DNA of 64,000 bases. Origin: Kineosporiaceae bacterium. GTDB lineage: Bacteria > Actinomycetota > Actinomycetes > Actinomycetales > Kineosporiaceae. Shown here in pieces: positions 1 through 8,387 of this stretch (positions are counted from its first letter, which is position 1; every line of letters begins with the position of its first letter). The stretch spans positions 496,001 to 560,000 of the forward strand of contig JADJPO010000002.1 of NCBI GenBank assembly GCA_016713225.1, in the 5' to 3' direction. Under the pieces are notes generated by a model. That model was not told where the DNA came from. It saw only the letters and a list, made by a program, of their open reading frames with translations, and searched no databases. Both the position numbers and the translations under genes were made by a program.

Positions 1-406
1 TCGCCTCGGCGGTGGTGCTGACCGACTCGACCACGCGCCGCACGGCCTCGGCCAGCCGTTCGGGCCGTACCGGCTTCATCACATAGTCGGTGGCCCGCAG
101 GTCGAAGGCATCGATGGCATGGCGGTCATACGCCGTGACGAACACGATCTGAGGGCGCTGACTGAACCGGGCGAGCACCCGGGCCAGGTCGAGGCCGTCC
201 AGACCGGGCATCCGCACGTCGCAGAACACGACGTCCACCGCTTCGGCGTCCAACGCCCGCAGCGCCTCGGCGCCGCTGGACGCCGTGCGCAGCGCCCCGA
301 TGCGTGGGTCCTTGCGCAACAAATAGGCGAGTTCCTCGAGTGCCGGCTGCTCGTCGTCCACCACCAGGGCGCGCAGGGTGGGCGCGGTCGCCGACGTCGG
401 AGGCAT
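1..406 (-). CDS. Response regulator, receiver domain (partial, C-terminus outside window)
   Basis: The visible N-terminal ~135 residues are a CheY-like receiver domain. An acidic cluster (LVVDDEQPA) lies near residue 18, the phospho-acceptor Asp is in FCDVRMPG, the conserved Thr is in FVTAYD, and the Lys is in YVMKPVRP. The reading continues past the left edge, so the output domain is not visible. The start is ATG at 406; only a short non-conserved stretch precedes the domain. The linker and the LytS-type kinase at 3586-4785 suggest a LytTR output domain, but that is inference. The two genes would form a two-component system separated by the unrelated genes between 714 and 3417. Confidence 0.85.
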   Translation of the reverse strand, partial: MPPTSATAPTLRALVVDDEQPALEELAYLLRKDPRIGALRTASSGAEALRALDAEAVDVVFCDVRMPGLDGLDLARVLARFSQRPQIVFVTAYDRHAIDAFDLRATDYVMKPVRPERLAEAVRRVVESVSTTAEA

Positions 407-713
407 GGGGGGAGACTACGACGCCGTCGCCCGTCGACGCGAGCATGTGGTGAGGCTTGCCTCACACGGTGGTGTACATCTCGCCCCCGGACGCCCGATG
501 TCGAGGCATTTCGACCACCGTGCGTGGTGGGCGCGGGCGCGCCGCGAGCCGGACGGTCGGCCGTGGCCACCAAGCGTCCCCAAGCGGGGGAAGGGCTCTG
601 CGGGACGGTGATCTCGGTGAGTGGCAACCATCGGGGAACCCCATCCGGTCGTACCGAGTGGGACGCTCGCGATCATCGAGGGCGGCCGGAACCGGCACGG
701 GTGGAGGGCTCAC
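407..713. other. Divergent intergenic region with perfect palindrome
   Basis: This 307-nt gap separates the leftward response regulator from the rightward sigma factor, so both promoters should lie here. At 450-465 there is a perfect inverted repeat, GTGAGGC-TT-GCCTCAC, about 45 nt upstream of the response regulator start. It could be an operator. I see no coding sequence and no clear -35/-10 pair. Confidence 0.4.
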
Positions 714-1283
714 ATGACTGCCACGGACGACGGGCTCACCGTGTGGCGTCCCGGTGCGCCGCCGACCCCGTTCGAGCGCTACGTCGAGGCGCGGGGCGAC
801 GCCCTGCACCGCACCGCGTACCTGCTGACCCACGATCACACGCTCGCCGAGGATCTGGTGCAGACCAGCCTGGCCAAGGCTTGGGGGTCGTGGCAGCGGA
901 TCTCGACCTCACCGGACGCCTACGTGCGCTCGATCATGATGAACACCTTCTGCTCCTGGTGGCAGCGACGCTGGCGCGGCGAATTGCCGACGGGGGAGTT
1001 GCCGGAGCCTCGGGCTGCCGGCGGCATCGGGGCCGACCCTCAGGACGACGCGGCGGTGCGACTGACGCTGCTGGCCGCGTTGCGTTCGCTGCCCCGCCGG
1101 CAGCGGGCCGTCATCGTGTTGCGGTTCTTCGAGGACCAGACCGAGGCCGAGACCGCCCGGGTGCTCGGGGTGTCGGTCGGCACCGTCAAGAGCCAGACCG
1201 CCAAGGCGCTCACGAAGCTGCGGGTCGACCCTGCGCTCGCCTGGGCGCCGGCTGCCGTTGATCTCGAGGGAGGCTCGCGATGA
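714..1283 (+). CDS. SigE-family ECF RNA polymerase sigma factor
   Basis: This 189-residue protein has the two regions of an ECF sigma factor. Region 2 (about residues 20-85) includes HRTAYLLTHDHTLAEDLVQT and WQRI. Region 4 (about 115-175) includes LRSLPRRQRAVIVLRFFED and a helix-turn-helix ending VGTVKSQTAKALTKLR. The short length and the GDALHRTAYLL opening match the actinobacterial SigE-like group. ATG 714 is preceded by a GGTGGAGGG Shine-Dalgarno. The stop overlaps the start of the next gene (ATGA), so the two are translationally coupled and the partner is probably a regulator of this sigma factor. The target promoter is unknown. Confidence 0.88.
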   Translation: MTATDDGLTVWRPGAPPTPFERYVEARGDALHRTAYLLTHDHTLAEDLVQTSLAKAWGSWQRISTSPDAYVRSIMMNTFCSWWQRRWRGELPTGELPEPRAAGGIGADPQDDAAVRLTLLAALRSLPRRQRAVIVLRFFEDQTEAETARVLGVSVGTVKSQTAKALTKLRVDPALAWAPAAVDLEGGSR

Positions 1284-2365
1284 GCACCGAGCTGCACGAC
1301 CTGGACACGCTGCGCACCGCCCTGCGCGAGGGCGCGATCAACGATCCCGCAGCCCGGGTCGGCCGGCTGGCAGGGGTGCAGCGGGCCGTCGTCCGGCGCC
1401 GGCGGCGCCAGGTGTCGGTGGGACTCGCGGCCGCCGGTCTGGCGGTCGCGGCCGGGATCGGGGGGGTGTGGGCCTGGCCGGTGGAGCGGGCCGAGCAGCA
1501 GCCGGCGACGCGCGAGACCGGGAGCCTGCCCGAGTACCAGCGGGGTGGACGCCTGTTGGGGCAGACCCGGGTGGAGATGGTGTCCGGACAGACCGCGACG
1601 CTGACGGTCACCCCCACGGCGTGGGGATTGGCCCTGGCGACCGCGTGCTCCGAGCCCGACGCAAAACGGGTCGACCAACTCGACAGCCTGATCATCGTCT
1701 CGGTCGGTGGCCAGCGGTTGTTCCATGGTGGTGGGTGCGGGGGAGGTTTCCGGGGTCCGTGGCATCGGGATCAGGTGCTGTGGCGCGATGTCGGGGTCGA
1801 GCTCGGCACACCGATGACGGTCCAGATCACGGTGACCGGTCCTCAACCGACCCCTCCGGTGACCCCGACCCTGCTGCTGGGGGTCTACCAGGACGTCCCG
1901 GTCGCCGACTACCCCCTGCCGTCCCTGCCGGCGACGGTGCCCACGACACCCCCGGACGGCGGGATCGCCCTGCCGGAGCTGCTGCGCTCGGTCGAGGTCG
2001 GGGCGGGCATGACGTCCGGCACGGTGACCCGCACCCTGGCGTACTCGCCGACGCTGACGGCCCGGATCCAGGCCTGGGCGCCGGGCGAGTTCGTGTTGGC
2101 CCTGAACGGTCACGAGGTGGGCGGCGCCTCGTTCTGGACCTACTCCTCCGATGCCGCCCAGGTGAGCCTGGACGCCGTGATGCTGCGCGAGGCGGGCGTC
2201 GCCGTGCCCCGCACCGGGGAGCCGATCACGATCACGGTGACCGCCCGACGGTTCGCCTCGCCTGCATGGCGGGTGCGGCTGGGCGAGGAGGTGCGCTCGA
2301 CGCAGCCGACGGTCGCGTCGTCCGGGGGCTCGTCGTCCTCGAACCGAGGTTCTCGCTCGAACTGA
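1280..2365 (+). CDS. Membrane-anchored protein coupled to the SigE-like sigma factor (anti-sigma-like)
   Basis: This is a 361-residue protein with a basic cytoplasmic N-terminus (RRRRRQ around residue 40). One membrane segment follows (about 45-68, SVGLAAAGLAVAAGIGGVWA), then a ~290-residue predicted extracytoplasmic part and a Ser-rich tail. Its start overlaps the sigma stop by 4 nt. This layout is that of a sigma/membrane-partner pair, but the HxxxCxxC zinc anti-sigma motif is absent, so anti-sigma function rests on position and topology only. The outer part has no family I recognise. Confidence 0.7.
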   Translation: MSTELHDLDTLRTALREGAINDPAARVGRLAGVQRAVVRRRRRQVSVGLAAAGLAVAAGIGGVWAWPVERAEQQPATRETGSLPEYQRGGRLLGQTRVEMVSGQTATLTVTPTAWGLALATACSEPDAKRVDQLDSLIIVSVGGQRLFHGGGCGGGFRGPWHRDQVLWRDVGVELGTPMTVQITVTGPQPTPPVTPTLLLGVYQDVPVADYPLPSLPATVPTTPPDGGIALPELLRSVEVGAGMTSGTVTRTLAYSPTLTARIQAWAPGEFVLALNGHEVGGASFWTYSSDAAQVSLDAVMLREAGVAVPRTGEPITITVTARRFASPAWRVRLGEEVRSTQPTVASSGGSSSSNRGSRSN

Positions 2366-2448
2366 AGGATCTCGGACGAACGGAGGGTCCAGTCGTGCCG
2401 GGGGGCTGCCGATGCAAGGTCAGATCCCTCGACTGCTGGAGGCACTAC

Positions 2449-3417
2449 GTGAGCGAGTACCGGTTGGTGACGCGCAGCGACTTCGACGGTTTGGTGTGTG
2501 CCGTCCTGCTGCGCAAGCTGAACATGATCGGCGACATCCTGTTCGTGCATCCCAAGGATGTGCAGGACGGCGTCGTCGAGGTCACGGATCGAGACATCCT
2601 GACCAACCTGCCCTACGCCCCCGGGGCGTATCTGGTGCTCGACCACCACCACTCCGAGAGTGAGCGGCTGGGGGATGCGGCCGGGGTGCCCTCGCCGCGG
2701 CGAGCCAACCACGTGCTGATGCCGGACGCGCCGTCCGCGGCTCGCGTGGTCTACGAGCACTTCGGCGGGGCCTCGGCCTTCCCGGACATCACCGAGGAGC
2801 TGATGCGTGCGGTCGACCAGGCCGACTCGGCGCAGTACAGCAAGGACGACATCCTGAACCCGCAGGGCTGGACCCTGTTGAACTTCCTGATGGACTCGCG
2901 CACGGGCCTGGGCCGGTTCCGTGACTTCCGGGTCTCGAACTACCAGCTCATGATGGAGCTGATCGAGTACTGCGCAACGCACCAGAACGTCGACGACATC
3001 CTGCAGATCCCGGACGTCGCCGAGCGGGTGGCGCTGTTCCAGCAGCAGCGTCCGCTGTTCGAGGCGCAGCTGAAGCGGGTCACCACGATGCACGGCGACG
3101 TCGCGATGGTGGATCTGCGCGGTGAGGAGACCATTCACGCCGGCAACCGGTTCATGGTCTACGCGCTCAACCCCGACTGCCGGGTCTCGGTGCACGTGAT
3201 CTGGGGCCGCAACAAGCAGAACACCGTTCTGGCCGTGGGGAAGTCGATCCTCGACCGCACCAGCCCGGTGGACATCGGCAACGTGATGCTGCACTACGGC
3301 GGCGGTGGTCACGTCGCGGCGGGCACGTGTCAGATCGACCATGCCGACAGCGAGCGGGTGCTGGCCGAGGTGCTCGAGGCCATGAAGACCCCGCGGGAGC
3401 AGCCCGTCACCGCCTGA
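2449..3417 (+). CDS. DHH-family phosphoesterase (exopolyphosphatase/oligonuclease-like)
   Basis: This is a 322-residue protein. The N-terminal DHH domain shows RSDFDGLVCAVLL (residues 9-21, metal-binding Asp), then LDHHHSE near residue 63, the signature that names the family, and DQADSAQY further on. The C-terminal DHHA1 domain ends in the GGGGHVAAGT substrate-binding loop. Family members hydrolyse phosphodiester or phosphoanhydride bonds using Mn2+; the substrate (polyphosphate, nanoRNA or cyclic dinucleotide product) cannot be read here. The frame is open upstream, but GTG 2449 is chosen because it follows GGAGG by 6 nt and fits the domain start. It is convergent with the kinase gene across a large hairpin. 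Confidence 0.85.
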   Translation: MSEYRLVTRSDFDGLVCAVLLRKLNMIGDILFVHPKDVQDGVVEVTDRDILTNLPYAPGAYLVLDHHHSESERLGDAAGVPSPRRANHVLMPDAPSAARVVYEHFGGASAFPDITEELMRAVDQADSAQYSKDDILNPQGWTLLNFLMDSRTGLGRFRDFRVSNYQLMMELIEYCATHQNVDDILQIPDVAERVALFQQQRPLFEAQLKRVTTMHGDVAMVDLRGEETIHAGNRFMVYALNPDCRVSVHVIWGRNKQNTVLAVGKSILDRTSPVDIGNVMLHYGGGGHVAAGTCQIDHADSERVLAEVLEAMKTPREQPVTA

Positions 3418-3470
3418 CCGGTGGTCTGACAGGTGGCCTGACCGGCCCACCCACCCACCCCACCCAACCC

Positions 3471-3563
3471 GCTCATGCTCCGCGGGTGACGCGCCCATGC
3501 TCCGCAGAGACCACGTTTTCGGTGTCCCTGCGGAGCATGGCGTGTCACCTGCGGAGCATGAGC
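3471..3563. terminator. Long imperfect inverted repeat between convergent genes
   Basis: Arms at 3471-3507 and 3528-3563 are nearly perfect reverse complements around a ~20-nt loop. Each arm contains CATGCTCCGC twice, so the unit occurs four times. It lies between the ends of the rightward DHH gene and the leftward kinase gene, as a bidirectional terminator would. There is no obvious U-tract, so it may instead be a member of an interspersed palindromic repeat family. Confidence 0.65.
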
Positions 3564-3585
3564 AGGTTTGGGGGGTGTTGCGGAG

Positions 3586-4785
3586 TCAGTTGGGGCGGAC
3601 GCCGGGGGCGAACTTGGGGACGCGGAAGCTGACCTTGGTGCCGGCGCCCGGGGCTGTCTCGACGACCAGGCCGAAGTCGTCACCGAACACTTGGCGCAAT
3701 CGGGCGTCGACGTTGCTCATGCCGACCGAGTCGCCCACGCTCTCGCCCGAGAGCACCTCGCGCATCAGCTCGGGGTCGGCGCCGGGGCCGTCGTCCTCGA
3801 CCCAGATCAGTGCCTCGGCGCCGGCGTCGGAGGCCCCCAGGGTGACCCGGCCGGGGCCGGTCTTGCCCTCCAGACCGTGTTGGACGGCGTTCTCGACCAA
3901 CGGCTGGACGGCGAGAAAGGGTACGGCGACCGACAACACCTCGGGGGCCACCTGCAACTGCACCTGCAACCGGTCACCGAAGCGGGCCTGCTCGAGCACC
4001 AGGTACCGCTCGACGTTGCGCAACTCGTCGGCCAACGTCGTGAACTCGCCGCCGCGGCGGAAGGCGTAGCGGGTGAAGTCGGCGAACTCGAGCAGCAGCT
4101 CGCGCGCGCGCTCCGGGTCGGTGCGGACGAACGAGGCGATCGCGGCCAGGGAGTTGTAGACGAAGTGGGGGCTGATCTGCGCCCGCAACGCCCGCAGCTC
4201 CGCCTCGATCGCCCGGGTCCGCGAGCGGTCGAGCTCGGCGAGGTCGACCTGGGCCGAGACCCACTGGGCGACCTCGTGGGTGGCCCGCACCAGCCCGGCG
4301 GTGGCCTCGGGGGCATAGGCGATCAGCGCACCGATCACCCGCTCCTCGCTGATCACCGGCGCCACCACGGCCGAGCGGATCGGGCAGTCCGGTTTGCTGC
4401 AGGTGACCGTGGTACTGCTCAGGACGGCGGTGCGCCCGGTGCTGATCACCGTGCTGACGTGGTCCATGGCCATGCCCTCGTGCGAGGCGGCGCCGATGCC
4501 GTCCCAGGCCAGCAGCGACGTGGTGTCGGTCAGGGCCACGGCCGGGGTGCCCAGCAGGGTGCGCAGATGGCGGATCGCCCGGCTCGCGCCGGTGCGGGTC
4601 AGTCCCTCGCGCAGGTGAGGTGTGGCCAGGGCGGCGGTGTGCAGCGTGGCGAACGTCGTCCGATCGGCCGTGGTGCCCAGATCGCGTCGGCGCAGCACCG
4701 ACCGGGCGACCAGGGCGCTGGCGGCGGCCACGATCACAGCGACCAGCACCAGCCCGGTGACCGAGGTGGAGGCGGCGTTGTTCAC
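3586..4785 (-). CDS. LytS/YpdA-type sensor histidine kinase
   Basis: This is a 399-residue protein with one N-terminal membrane segment (about residues 8-28). A GAF-like sensor region (about 55-175) contains a Cys-containing stretch, TVTCSKPDCPIRS. The His_kinase module has the phospho-acceptor in ISPHFVYNSLAAI (around residue 207). The HATPase domain shows PLVENAVQHGLEG and EDDGPG plus a C-terminal GxGTK-like lid. This is the class that pairs with LytTR regulators, and the response regulator at the left edge is the obvious partner. GTG 4785 is the start. The paired cysteines could sense redox or a metal, which is speculation. Confidence 0.85.
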   Translation of the reverse strand: MNNAASTSVTGLVLVAVIVAAASALVARSVLRRRDLGTTADRTTFATLHTAALATPHLREGLTRTGASRAIRHLRTLLGTPAVALTDTTSLLAWDGIGAASHEGMAMDHVSTVISTGRTAVLSSTTVTCSKPDCPIRSAVVAPVISEERVIGALIAYAPEATAGLVRATHEVAQWVSAQVDLAELDRSRTRAIEAELRALRAQISPHFVYNSLAAIASFVRTDPERARELLLEFADFTRYAFRRGGEFTTLADELRNVERYLVLEQARFGDRLQVQLQVAPEVLSVAVPFLAVQPLVENAVQHGLEGKTGPGRVTLGASDAGAEALIWVEDDGPGADPELMREVLSGESVGDSVGMSNVDARLRQVFGDDFGLVVETAPGAGTKVSFRVPKFAPGVRPN

Positions 4786-4922
4786 GGGTCGAACGCTAGA
4801 CGGTCCGGCCGTTCGGTGGCGGACCGGTCGACCTGATCGGGGGAGCCGTTCCCCGGACCGAACGGACAGAACCCCTGTGTCGCGCCCGGCCGATCACGGT
4901 CGGAGGGCTAGCCTCTGGTCAC

Positions 4923-5585
4923 ATGCCCGTGCTGATCTGTGACTTGGCCGCCACCGTGGGTGAGGTGCGTCTGGATCGGGTGTATCAGCGACTACGCGAG
5001 GCCAACGGCGGCACTCTGGCCGTGACCGATGCCGGCCAGTTGCGTGACGACGCCTTCCGAGCCTTCGAGACCGGACGGCTGGGCGAGTCCGAGTACGCCC
5101 GCCACGTCCGGGCGCGGCTGCAGTGGCACGGCAGCGACGCCGACCTGGTGGCGATCTTCGCCGATCTCTACGGATCGGTCGACGTCGCGGTGATGGAAGT
5201 GCTCCTCGACCTGCGTGAGCGGGGCTGGTACCTGGTCGGGCTCGACAATCGCCACACCACCTCGACCGCCTGGGGTGGCCAGTACGCCGAACAGCTCACG
5301 GCCTTCGACAAGGTGATCGCCGTGGACGCGCCCGAGGCCCGGCCCGAGGCCTCCTCGCCCGGCCTGCGGGTGGTGCCCACCCAACACGGCGGGGAGGACC
5401 CGAACGACCCGCGGTTCCTGGCCCGGGTGCTGCGCGACATCCCCACCGCGCACGGGCCGCGCCTGTTCGTGGCCGGACGCCCCGACACCGTCGCCGCCGC
5501 CCGTCGGGCCGGCCTGGACGCTCATCTGTTCCGGGGTGCCGCGGGCCTGCGGTCGGCCTGCCTGGCCCTCACCCTCACCGTCTGA
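4923..5585 (+). CDS. HAD-superfamily-like protein with degenerate catalytic motif
   Basis: This 220-residue protein has the overall layout of a HAD hydrolase. An N-terminal beta strand ends LICDLAATVGE where DxDGT would be expected, a helical cap follows (LRDDAFRAFETGRLGESEYARHV), and then VGLDNRH where motif II would fall. It ends with FVAGRPDTVAAARRAGLDAHLF, the position of the motif IV/product-release region. The second catalytic Asp is missing (DLAAT), so phosphatase activity is doubtful. It lies just before a degenerate Fic-like gene in the same direction, and the two may form an operon. Confidence 0.6.
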   Translation: MPVLICDLAATVGEVRLDRVYQRLREANGGTLAVTDAGQLRDDAFRAFETGRLGESEYARHVRARLQWHGSDADLVAIFADLYGSVDVAVMEVLLDLRERGWYLVGLDNRHTTSTAWGGQYAEQLTAFDKVIAVDAPEARPEASSPGLRVVPTQHGGEDPNDPRFLARVLRDIPTAHGPRLFVAGRPDTVAAARRAGLDAHLFRGAAGLRSACLALTLTV

Positions 5586-5642
5586 CTCACCTCTGCCTCT
5601 CCGTCTGACTCACTGCCTGAGTACACCGCCTGCCATCCTGGG

Positions 5643-6509
5643 GTGGTGAGCGATCCCGTGGCGGCACTGGCCGCCGACCCACGGCTGGCCGAGGTGAGCG
5701 AGAGCGTTCGCGCGGCGCTGACCGACCTGCGCAGCCATCAGGCCCTGCGGCGGCGCACGGCCGAGGCGGCGGCGGAGGCCTCGGTGCGCGCAGCGCGCGC
5801 CAGCGCGGCGTTGTCGGGGGCGCGTGTGCCGGTCGCGATGGTGCGTGACGCCGTCCGCGGGGTGGCCGAACTGCCGGACGACGCCGCCGGGCTGACCGTG
5901 CGTGGCGCCATCCGGGCACTGGCCGCGGTCGAGCGGCTGGGCACCACCTGGCAACGGGCGCCGCTCCAGGCGCTGGCCTCGCTGCACCTCGCCGCCGCGG
6001 CCGGGCTGGTGGACGACGCTGCGCTGGGGCGGCCGCGCATCGACGGTGAACCGCCCGGCGACGGGCACGATCTGCTGGACGCGCGGGGGGCCGAGGTAGC
6101 GGCCCCGATGGGAGCCGCGGTGACCGCGCGGTTGAACTCGTTGGTACTGCTGCTGTCCGAGGCGGGGCCGGTTCCGGCGCTGGTGGTGGCCGGACTCGCC
6201 CACGCCGAGGTGGCTGTCGTCCGCCCGTTCGTCGCCGGCAACCTGGTGGTGGCCCGGGCGCTGGCCCGGGCGGTGCTGATCGGGCGGGGTCTGGATCCCG
6301 CAGGGCTGTCGGTCTGGGAGGGCGCGCTGCTGGCCCGCGGGCCGGCCTACCCGCTGGCCCTGGCGGCGTATGCCACGCAGGGTCGGGACGGCGTGATCGC
6401 CTGGTTGCAGCTGTTCGGTGAAGCGGTCCGGGACGGGGTGTCCGAGGGCCGGGCGGTGTGCGATGCCGTGCAGGCAGGGCGGCTGCCGACGCTCACCGGC
6501 TCAGCCTGA
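5643..6509 (+). CDS. Degenerate Fic/DOC-domain protein
   Basis: This is a 288-residue Ala-rich protein. The region around residues 180-205 reads HAEVAVVRPFVAGNLVVARAL, which aligns with the Fic motif H-P-F-x-x-G-N-G-R. The Pro-Phe, Gly-Asn and final Arg are kept, but the catalytic His before PF is Arg and the GNGR loop is GNLV. AMP transfer is therefore unlikely. Related actinobacterial proteins beside the ssd/tad locus are annotated as oxidoreductase or Fic-like; I give no activity. Start is GTG 5643 or 5646. Its 3' end overlaps the convergent gene by 9 nt. Confidence 0.6.
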   Translation: MVSDPVAALAADPRLAEVSESVRAALTDLRSHQALRRRTAEAAAEASVRAARASAALSGARVPVAMVRDAVRGVAELPDDAAGLTVRGAIRALAAVERLGTTWQRAPLQALASLHLAAAAGLVDDAALGRPRIDGEPPGDGHDLLDARGAEVAAPMGAAVTARLNSLVLLLSEAGPVPALVVAGLAHAEVAVVRPFVAGNLVVARALARAVLIGRGLDPAGLSVWEGALLARGPAYPLALAAYATQGRDGVIAWLQLFGEAVRDGVSEGRAVCDAVQAGRLPTLTGSA

Positions 6510-7421
6510 GGCCTGCGAGCCGCCCGGCACACCGCAGCCGGCCCGAGCGTGCCGCAGCAGCCAGGCGGCCAGCCTCGTCCCCACGTCCACCTGTACGAGC
6601 CGGGCCGAGTCGTCCGGCGTGGCCAGCACCAGCCCCAACGCGGTGGCCACCGGACGATCCTTCGCGACGGGGCAGTCGGGTGCCTGCAGCGGCAGGTCGA
6701 CCGTCGCGCCCTCGGCCACGATCACACGGTGTCCGAGCGGGACGGACACGGTGCCGGCCAGGGCCGAGGTCACGGTCCCGGCGGGCAGGCCCGCGACGCG
6801 CACCGTGCCCTGCGTGCCGGTCAGGTCGGCCGACACCACGCGGGCGAGGGCGTGCGGGCGGGCGGGCCCCACTGTGGCGCCGGCCTGGTCGCACAGGCTC
6901 GCGCCGTCCGGGGGGCGGCCCGATCGGGTGGCGACCACGGTGGAGGGCGCGACAGGTGACCCTGCCGACGACCCTGCCGACGACCCTGCCGTGGCGCCGG
7001 CCGGAGCGATGCGCACCTGCACCGTGAAGTCGTCCGTCGCACCGCCGCGTGCGTCCCCGCAGGCCAGGGGCAGGGCGAGGCGAAGCCAGACCGTCCGGCC
7101 CGGTGAGGCCACCACCCCCTCGTCGATCACGAGCGCGACCCGACCCGGGACGTCGATCGTGACGGCGTCGATCGCGACGTCGTCCTCGCCTCGGTTGATC
7201 ACCGCCAGCTGCAGGTCGGCCCGCACCACCGGGACCTCGCCGAAGCCGGACACCGTCACGGTGGCGACCACCGCGCGCCCCGCCTCGAGGGCCTGGGGAC
7301 CCTCGACCACCGATCGGGCCACGATGCTGGTCAGCAGGCCGGCCAGACCCCAGGCGAGCAGGGCGGCGATCGGGCGTCCGGACCTCGGCCGGTCGCTCGG
7401 CGCGCGGGTCAGCCCGAACAC
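6501..7421 (-). CDS. Hypothetical single-pass membrane protein
   Basis: This is a 306-residue protein with one membrane segment near the N-terminus (about residues 17-35, PIAALLAWGLAGLLTSIVA). The extracytoplasmic part is beta-rich and holds three or four Cys (LACGD, LCDQ, APDCPV, AGCGVPG). A short Ser-Ala-Gly repeat (SSAGSSAGS) lies around residue 155. Start GTG 7421 is chosen because it overlaps the stop of the upstream gene by 13 nt and places the membrane segment correctly; longer starts only read antisense of the neighbour. It shares organisation with the next protein upstream, so both probably belong to one exported assembly of unknown function. Confidence 0.6.
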   Translation of the reverse strand: MFGLTRAPSDRPRSGRPIAALLAWGLAGLLTSIVARSVVEGPQALEAGRAVVATVTVSGFGEVPVVRADLQLAVINRGEDDVAIDAVTIDVPGRVALVIDEGVVASPGRTVWLRLALPLACGDARGGATDDFTVQVRIAPAGATAGSSAGSSAGSPVAPSTVVATRSGRPPDGASLCDQAGATVGPARPHALARVVSADLTGTQGTVRVAGLPAGTVTSALAGTVSVPLGHRVIVAEGATVDLPLQAPDCPVAKDRPVATALGLVLATPDDSARLVQVDVGTRLAAWLLRHARAGCGVPGGSQASG

Positions 7422-8353
7422 GAGCTGTCCAGCAGCCACTGGGCCAAGCTCGCCCCGCCGGGTAGCCGTGACCACGAGCGCGCGCCGCGTTCGGGGGCGG
7501 CGGGCGCCTCCACGGTGAGATCGAACGCCGTCGGGATCCCGGCCGCGAGCCAGGTGTCCTGACAGCGGCCGGGTGGGTCGAGCCAGATGCTGCGGACCTG
7601 CCCATCCACCATCGCCGGCAGGGGGCGCCCGGTCAGGACGACGCCCCCCACCTCGATCTGGGCCACCAGGGCGGTGCGACCGCCCGGCACGGTCAGGTCG
7701 AGGCGCAGCCGCTCGCCGTCCGCGACCACCTGACGCACCAGGAGCGCCTGCTCGGGGCGCTGCCGAGCGCACCATGCGGTCAGTTGGGACGCGGCCCCGT
7801 CGACCGGGACGCTGCCTCGGCGTCCGTCGGCGCGCGTGATCTGGAGCGGGGGCAGATCCAGTGCCTGGGGCGAGCCACAGCTGATCTCGATCGCGGCCGT
7901 GACCTGGCGATGGGCCTGTGCGGCGATGCGTGGGGACGACGGTGTCAGCCCACGCACCCGGGCGGCGGTCAGGGGCGCGCCCGGGCCGTCCAGGGTGATC
8001 GCCTGGCCGGTGAGGTTGGCGACCGCCAGGTCGGCGATCACCGACAAGGGAGGGTCGGCGCCCTGCGGGCCGCCGGTGGGGTCCGGGCCGGCGGCGTGCA
8101 GGTCGACGAGGGTGGCGGCCAGACTCAGTCCGGGCGGATCGGCGACGGCGGGTGTCCAGGATGCCGTGCCGAAGGCCGCCCAGCCGACGAGGATGCCGGC
8201 GGCGAACGTCAGGCCGGCCAGAGCCCGGCGCCGACGCACCGGGAGTGCACGGGTGGGGACGTCGGGTGGTGGTAGCGGGACCGAGGCGTCCCAGGTCTCG
8301 TCCCAGTCCCCGTCCGCCCTCGCATCGCCCGGGCCCAGCACCTCGCGGCTCAT
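7409..8353 (-). CDS. Hypothetical single-pass membrane protein
   Basis: This is a 314-residue protein with an acidic cytoplasmic N-terminus (DGDWDETWD), a basic stop-transfer (VRRRRA), and one membrane segment at about residues 46-64 (ALAGLTFAAGILVGWAAF). The outer region is beta-rich with paired Cys (EISCGS, TAWCARQ, GRCQDTW, DSSCSG). ATG 8353 is chosen over longer in-frame starts because the extension has low-complexity shadow composition. It is followed directly by a protein of the same design (a likely pair). I do not recognise the family. It is encoded between the Fic-like and serB-like genes. Confidence 0.6.
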   Translation of the reverse strand: MSREVLGPGDARADGDWDETWDASVPLPPPDVPTRALPVRRRRALAGLTFAAGILVGWAAFGTASWTPAVADPPGLSLAATLVDLHAAGPDPTGGPQGADPPLSVIADLAVANLTGQAITLDGPGAPLTAARVRGLTPSSPRIAAQAHRQVTAAIEISCGSPQALDLPPLQITRADGRRGSVPVDGAASQLTAWCARQRPEQALLVRQVVADGERLRLDLTVPGGRTALVAQIEVGGVVLTGRPLPAMVDGQVRSIWLDPPGRCQDTWLAAGIPTAFDLTVEAPAAPERGARSWSRLPGGASLAQWLLDSSCSG

Positions 8354-8387
8354 CGTGGGCTCATCGTGAACTCGCGGCCGCGGGGTC

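Noticed and set aside
450..465. Palindrome GTGAGGC-TT-GCCTCAC as an iron (DtxR/IdeR) box
   Set aside because: The core is similar but it does not align with the 19-bp consensus in phase, and the neighbouring genes are not iron-related.
1258..2448. Long N-terminal extension of the DHH phosphoesterase frame
   Set aside because: It overlaps the sigma-associated membrane gene in another frame, and the GTG at 2449 has a proper Shine-Dalgarno and matches the domain start.
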